From Pseudomonas sp. B21_DOA (GTDB lineage Bacteria; Pseudomonadota; Gammaproteobacteria; Pseudomonadales; Pseudomonadaceae): 64,000 bases of DNA. The position numbers and the translations under genes are program-made. The notes below the pieces were generated by a model. The model had not been told where the DNA came from. It did not search any database and worked only from the letters and a program-made list of their open reading frames with translations. The DNA lies in the NCBI GenBank assembly GCA_030544685.1, contig CP086683.1:3534001-3598000 (forward strand), written 5' to 3'. Shown piece by piece: positions 59,601 through 64,000 of the stretch. How positions within the stretch are numbered: the first letter of the stretch is position 1; each line of letters starts with the position of its first letter.

Positions 59601-62600
59601 CAGCGTGGGCCCCGAGACAGCTGATGAGAAAAAGTACCTGGTCAAAAAAGGTGCACAATTTCAGGCATTTAACGATCGCGGCGAGGCGCTCAACAGCCTG
59701 CCTCGCCACGGCGACAACTTTTACCCATCGATCATGCACGCCTTGCCTGATGAGGCGCGACGCAGCCTGGGACTGCCAGCAGTCGGCCAGTGGGCTGAAC
59801 TGCAGCAAGCGATTATTGCGCAAGCCGAGCAGGATCCCCGTACAGCGCTGGCTTTGCTGAAACCGCAAAAATGGCTGAAGCCGCCCGCACGCATCAGCGA
59901 AAATCTGGTCGGGTATTCCGCCAGCGGGCGAGGCCCGGCTTTCAATCCGGAACTGGTCGAGCGATTGCGTGATCTCTATCCGGAGCTGTCGGTCGAGCAA
60001 GCGAACGGTTTTATCCTGACGCAGGTGCGCGAGGGCAAAAGCAACCGCGAAATTTTTGCGATGCTGCAGTCCCGTCGTCAAGAGTGGGAACGACTCAAAG
60101 CAACGCTCGATGAATGGGTGGGAGATTCGCGTACCACCTCAAATGACCTGTCGGGCGTGTTCCAGAGATCACAAACGGCGAGGGCGCTGGAAGCGAGCTG
60201 GCGCAAGGCACCGTTAGCCGCCGATGATCACAGCGCCGCGAGGCTTTTGATTGTCAGCTACTACCCGCTGCCAGCGATCGAGGCCGATTTTTCCCACGTG
60301 CGCGAGTTGATCCTGAGCGGTGACGGCATGACGGACCCGGGGGCCGACGCGTTTCTGTCGCGCTTCCCCAATCTTGAGCAGTTGACCCTCGGCGAACGAG
60401 GCAGTGCTTTCGGCACCTACATGGGGCGCGAACAATCACTGAGCGACCTGCCGCCGGCCGTGAGTGCAATGGCTTCGCTGAAAAAACTCAGGTTCAGAAC
60501 CGGCGCGACGTCTTTGACACAGGGCTTTTCCCAGAGACTGGCGACGATGACGACGCTGGAGGACCTTGATCTTGAATTGGTTCGACTGGACGCCGCTGCC
60601 ACGCCAGAGCTTGATCTGGCCACGTTGCAGCGGCTGAAAAGACTCAAAATCGACGCACCGCAACTGGCTCGATGGCCTGCGTCCGTGCAAAGTCTGCCAG
60701 ATCTGCAACGGCTGGATTTGTCACGAACCGCCATTGCCCACATTCCCTCGGCACTGATGGCTGGCCATGAACGGCTGTGGGCGGGGCTAGCCCTGGATTG
60801 GTCGAAGTTTTCCCACGAAGCATTCAAACCGGCTTATGAGTACGTAAAAAATTATCTGGGACCTTGGGGACATCTGGTTGACCTGGACTTGATGGTTCGC
60901 CAGTACTGCGTCGGCGAACTGGATTTTCTGACGGGAGAGGCGGGATACGTCAATCCACTGCCACAACATATCCTGGGCCTGTGGAATACCCCCGAAACCC
61001 GACTCAACGCCGTCGAAATCCTGCGTCTGGAACACGCCGGAATATTCCGCGCGTTTTATGAGCCAACGACATCCAGTGGTTTGCGCACTGCGGCTCCGGC
61101 TTCGCGCTGGCGATCTCTGCCCAACAGACAAGTCCTGGATGCGCTGGCGGCCAATTGGCGCGCTGCCGTGCGCAAGCGCTATGGTCTGGAACGCGCTATC
61201 CGGCCCCGCAGCTCGCTGGATCGGGACTTCTACGTGCCTGGAGACGCTCGTGTATTCGAGTTGAGTGATCGCAACTGGCTGACTGGCGGCTCCTCCATTA
61301 CCGAACTTGCGCCAATACCGGCCGGTACTTTTTCCCACGTTGAGACCTTACGCCTGGACCGGCTGAATGTTCCGGCCGCACAGATCGAGACTTTTCTGAA
61401 GGCTTTCAGCGAGATGCGCACGCTGGAAATTACCGCTTGCGGGCTGACTGAGGTGCCGGTCGGCCCGCAAGACCTTGCGCAGCTCACTCGGCTGAATCTT
61501 TCAACCAACCGCATCGTCATGACGCCGCAGGTGCAACGGCAGTTCAGTGAATTGAAAGGACTGAAATTCCTCAGCGTGCGCCTCAATCAGCTGACAGCAC
61601 TGGATGTGTCGGCATTGACCGGGCTTGAGGTTTTGGACCTGAGTTCCAATGGACTCAAAACCTGGCCGGCCGGTGCTGAAAACCTTCCCCGCCTGCAGTG
61701 GCTGGATCTGCGTTACAACGCTATCGATTCATTGCCTGAGCAAGTGCTGGCTTGCGATGACGTACTGTTGAAGACCAGCCTGACGGACAACCTGTTCAGC
61801 GCAGAGGGCGAGGCCGCACTGTCGATGGCCCAGCAGCGTATCGAAGCTGCCATTGGTCTGCCCGCAGGCGCTTTGACAGCGTTCAGAAGCCCATCCGCCG
61901 CGCTGTATGCCCATACGCTTACGACGCCGCAAACCGCGTTTTCCATTGTCCACGATTTTCTCTTGCCGCTGCGCCCTTTGACGTCCGTGGCTGAAGATGC
62001 GGCAGACAGCGTCGGCCGGCTACAGCAGCTCAACCCACGGCTCTCCCATGAATATGCGCAGCAATGTGTGGCGCGCCTGCGCAGTGAGGGGCTGGATGAT
62101 ATGCAGATAGATGCCCGGATAAGCGAGTGGCGGGACAGCGGCGACTCACTGACGCGGCAGTTGAACAGCTGGATCTTTGCCGGTGCAACCGACTCCAGGA
62201 CAACCGCGCTGACGACGCAAGGTCGCGCTTTCGCGGCGATAAAAATTCGTGATTGCATGGTCGACGGGCTGACACGGCATACAGAGGAGCGGGGCGTGAG
62301 CTTGATCTGACCGGGCTCTCCACCGGTGATCTGCCGCCCCTGTCGGACACGCTTTCCCACGTACAGACTCTGAATCTGACAGGCGCAGGGTTCTCGGCAC
62401 AGAGCTTCAATGAGTTCTGCACGGCGTTTCCGGAGTTGACCAGACTGGTGCTCAACGGCAACGCATTGCAGACGGTGCCGGACGCCGTCAGCGGCCTGAG
62501 TCGTCTCGAACGTCTGGAGTTGAGCGGCAACCTGCTGACGGATGCGCAGCCGCTGCATCGCCTGGTCAGTGCCAATCGCCTGCGCTGGCTGGACCTGAGC

Positions 62601-64000
62601 CACAACCGGCTCGACGTTATGGATGCCAGCGTGTTCGTTCAGCTTGAAACACTCGAGCTCGCCTACAACGGGCTGGATCGCTGGCCGGCCGGTGTGCTGG
62701 ACTTGCCGCAATTGCATACGCTTAACCTCACAGGCAACAACATCACGGCGTTTCCGGACCGGCTGCTGGGCGGCAATCATGAGGGGCTGGTCGCGGGTAC
62801 TGATTTATCCGATAACGCCCTGACGCTCAACAGTCTTGAGCAGCTGCGTGACTACAGTATCGCTAACGGCAATCGCGACGTAATGGGCTATTCGCGGCTG
62901 TTGCTGGATGAGGAAATGGCGCAGCGCCTGGCGTCTGGCAGCGAATCCGATTCTGACCCGGACTCCGACTCGGGGTCCGATGGCGGCAGCGACGACAGCG
63001 ACGACAGTGACGACAGCGGCGGTGGCACAGGGTCGAGGCGCGTCGATACACATGCGGTAGTCGAAGCCGACGAAGTCATCGATAACCCGCTGCAGGACAT
63101 TGCTGCACCGGCAATGGACATCTGGCTGACATACACCCCGTCCGATCTACGCGTGGAGCGCGCCGCGCTATGGAGGCAGCTGGCCGAGGAACCCGGCCAT
63201 GAGGCGTTTTTCCATCTGCTCTCGACGCTGCCCGATACCGGTGAGTACAAGTTGGCGGGTGCCGACCTGACGCACCGGGTATGGCAGGTGATACAAGCGG
63301 CGACAGACGACAGGGAATTGCGCCAACTGTTGTTTGCCAACGCCGCGACGCATGGCACCTGTGTCGATGGGCGGATTCTGACTTTCAGTGAGCTGGAAAC
63401 AAGGGTTTACTTGCACAATGCCCTGCGCGACGTGCCGCTTCGTCCGCAACAGCGCGGCAGAGCCTTGATCGACCTGACCCGACGCTTGTTTCGCCTGGAA
63501 AGAATTGACAGGCTGGCCGAAGCTGTCGCGAAAAAGAAGGACCGGGCGGAGAGGCGCTTGCAGTACCGGATCGGCATGATCCGAGGTTGGCCTGACGATC
63601 TGGAATTGCCCGCGCAACCGGAACACATGGTGTTTGACACTCCGATTCGCGATCAAACCCTGACCAACGCGCGCAACGCCGTGCTGGCGGACGAGGCATC
63701 CGACCTGTTCCTCGAAGATCTGATTTCTCGTGATTACTGGATCGATTACATGCGCGACCAGCACCCCGAGGTATTCGATGAGCTGGAACGAAACGCCACA
63801 CGGCGTCAGGAAGAGGTTGAAGATGCGTATCCGGAGCGCGATGCCAGTCAGCAAATGCTTGATCAGTATCTGGATGCAATGCGTCAGTTGGAGATCGAAA
63901 TCGCCGAAGCGCGAACTCTCAAGCTCAAGGAGTTGACCCGCGCAGAACTGGCAAAAACGCCAGCGGTCCAGGCACAAACGGGCCCAGCGTCACCGCAACC
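56666..64000 (+). CDS. Giant NEL-type E3 ubiquitin ligase-like protein, copy 2, C-terminus off window (frameshifted as read)
   Basis: A paralogue of the preceding gene, at least 2,445 residues after two corrections (T run 56776-56780; G run 62291-62294). It has the same order: DUF6543 region (AEQALLQKDIEPADYTMILS), hydrophobic stretch (VSMFVPVLGEVMMVVMAGQL), LRR blocks near 60300-60730, 61320-61800 and 62310-62850, an acidic Ser/Asp linker near 62937-63035, and an NEL-like C-terminus with the candidate catalytic Cys2233 in THGTCVDGRILTFSELE. Before the second correction a stop occurs at 62308-62310. The start ATG at 56666 follows AAGGAG. It begins 136 bases after copy 1, so the pair probably arose by tandem duplication. 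Confidence 0.82.

Noticed and set aside
9295..62294. True pseudogenes at the frame breaks
   Set aside because: The breaks are almost all one-base losses in short homopolymers and each gene is otherwise well preserved, so sequencing error is the simpler reading. It is kept as an open question under the findings.

Overview
The window looks like chromosome of a fluorescens-group Pseudomonas. The grounds are high G+C, many REP-type palindromes with the arm GTGGGAGCGAGCCTGCTCGC, a lexA2-imuA-imuB-dnaE2 mutasome operon, and typical Pseudomonas families (FhuE-like receptor, CysI with DUF934, SohB, YdcH). No rRNA, tRNA, phage, IS element or CRISPR array was seen.

Layout. 0.6-5.1 kb: AraC regulator, GAF sensor kinase, and a TonB-dependent siderophore receptor with a possible Fur site. 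5.4-11.6 kb: mostly redox enzymes (YghU-type glutathione transferase, cupin, thiamine-diphosphate enzyme, DUF72 protein, DyP peroxidase, Gfo/Idh/MocA oxidoreductase). 11.8-19.1 kb: a compact eight-gene unit with a GntR/UTRA regulator, an AprA-like flavoprotein, an AprB-like ferredoxin, an ABC importer whose binding protein ends in a NosL-like domain, a HEAT-repeat protein and a DUF971 protein. 19.3-25.0 kb: the lexA2 mutasome operon with a perfect palindromic operator on the lexA2 start. 25.1-26.1 kb: a tandem REP array of about 134-bp units. 26.2-31.8 kb: FCD-type GntR regulator, hybrid kinase, class II UvrA.

32-37.4 kb (minus strand) holds a stressosome-type operon: RsbR-like and RsbS-like STAS proteins, an RsbT-like kinase, a fused RsbT/RsbX-like protein, a soluble kinase and a REC-PAS-kinase-REC hybrid. 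There is no sigma factor, so output probably runs through the kinases. 37.6-49.2 kb: small acidic and membrane proteins, a three-gene overlapping operon (SMP-30-like, SRPBCC, sterol desaturase), a LysR regulator, a RES-Xre toxin-antitoxin pair, SCP2, a histidine phosphatase, SohB, and sulfite reductase with DUF934. 49.35 kb to the end: two tandem paralogous giant proteins (about 2,390 aa and at least 2,445 aa) with a DUF6543-type toxin region, three leucine-rich-repeat blocks and a C-terminal NEL-type ubiquitin-ligase domain with a CxD motif. The second runs off the window.

Caution: sixteen single-base frame breaks in thirteen genes almost all lie in homopolymer runs. Correcting each by one base restores the expected family protein and a length divisible by three. 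I therefore treat these genes as probably intact and the breaks as likely sequencing errors; each is marked 'frameshifted as read'.
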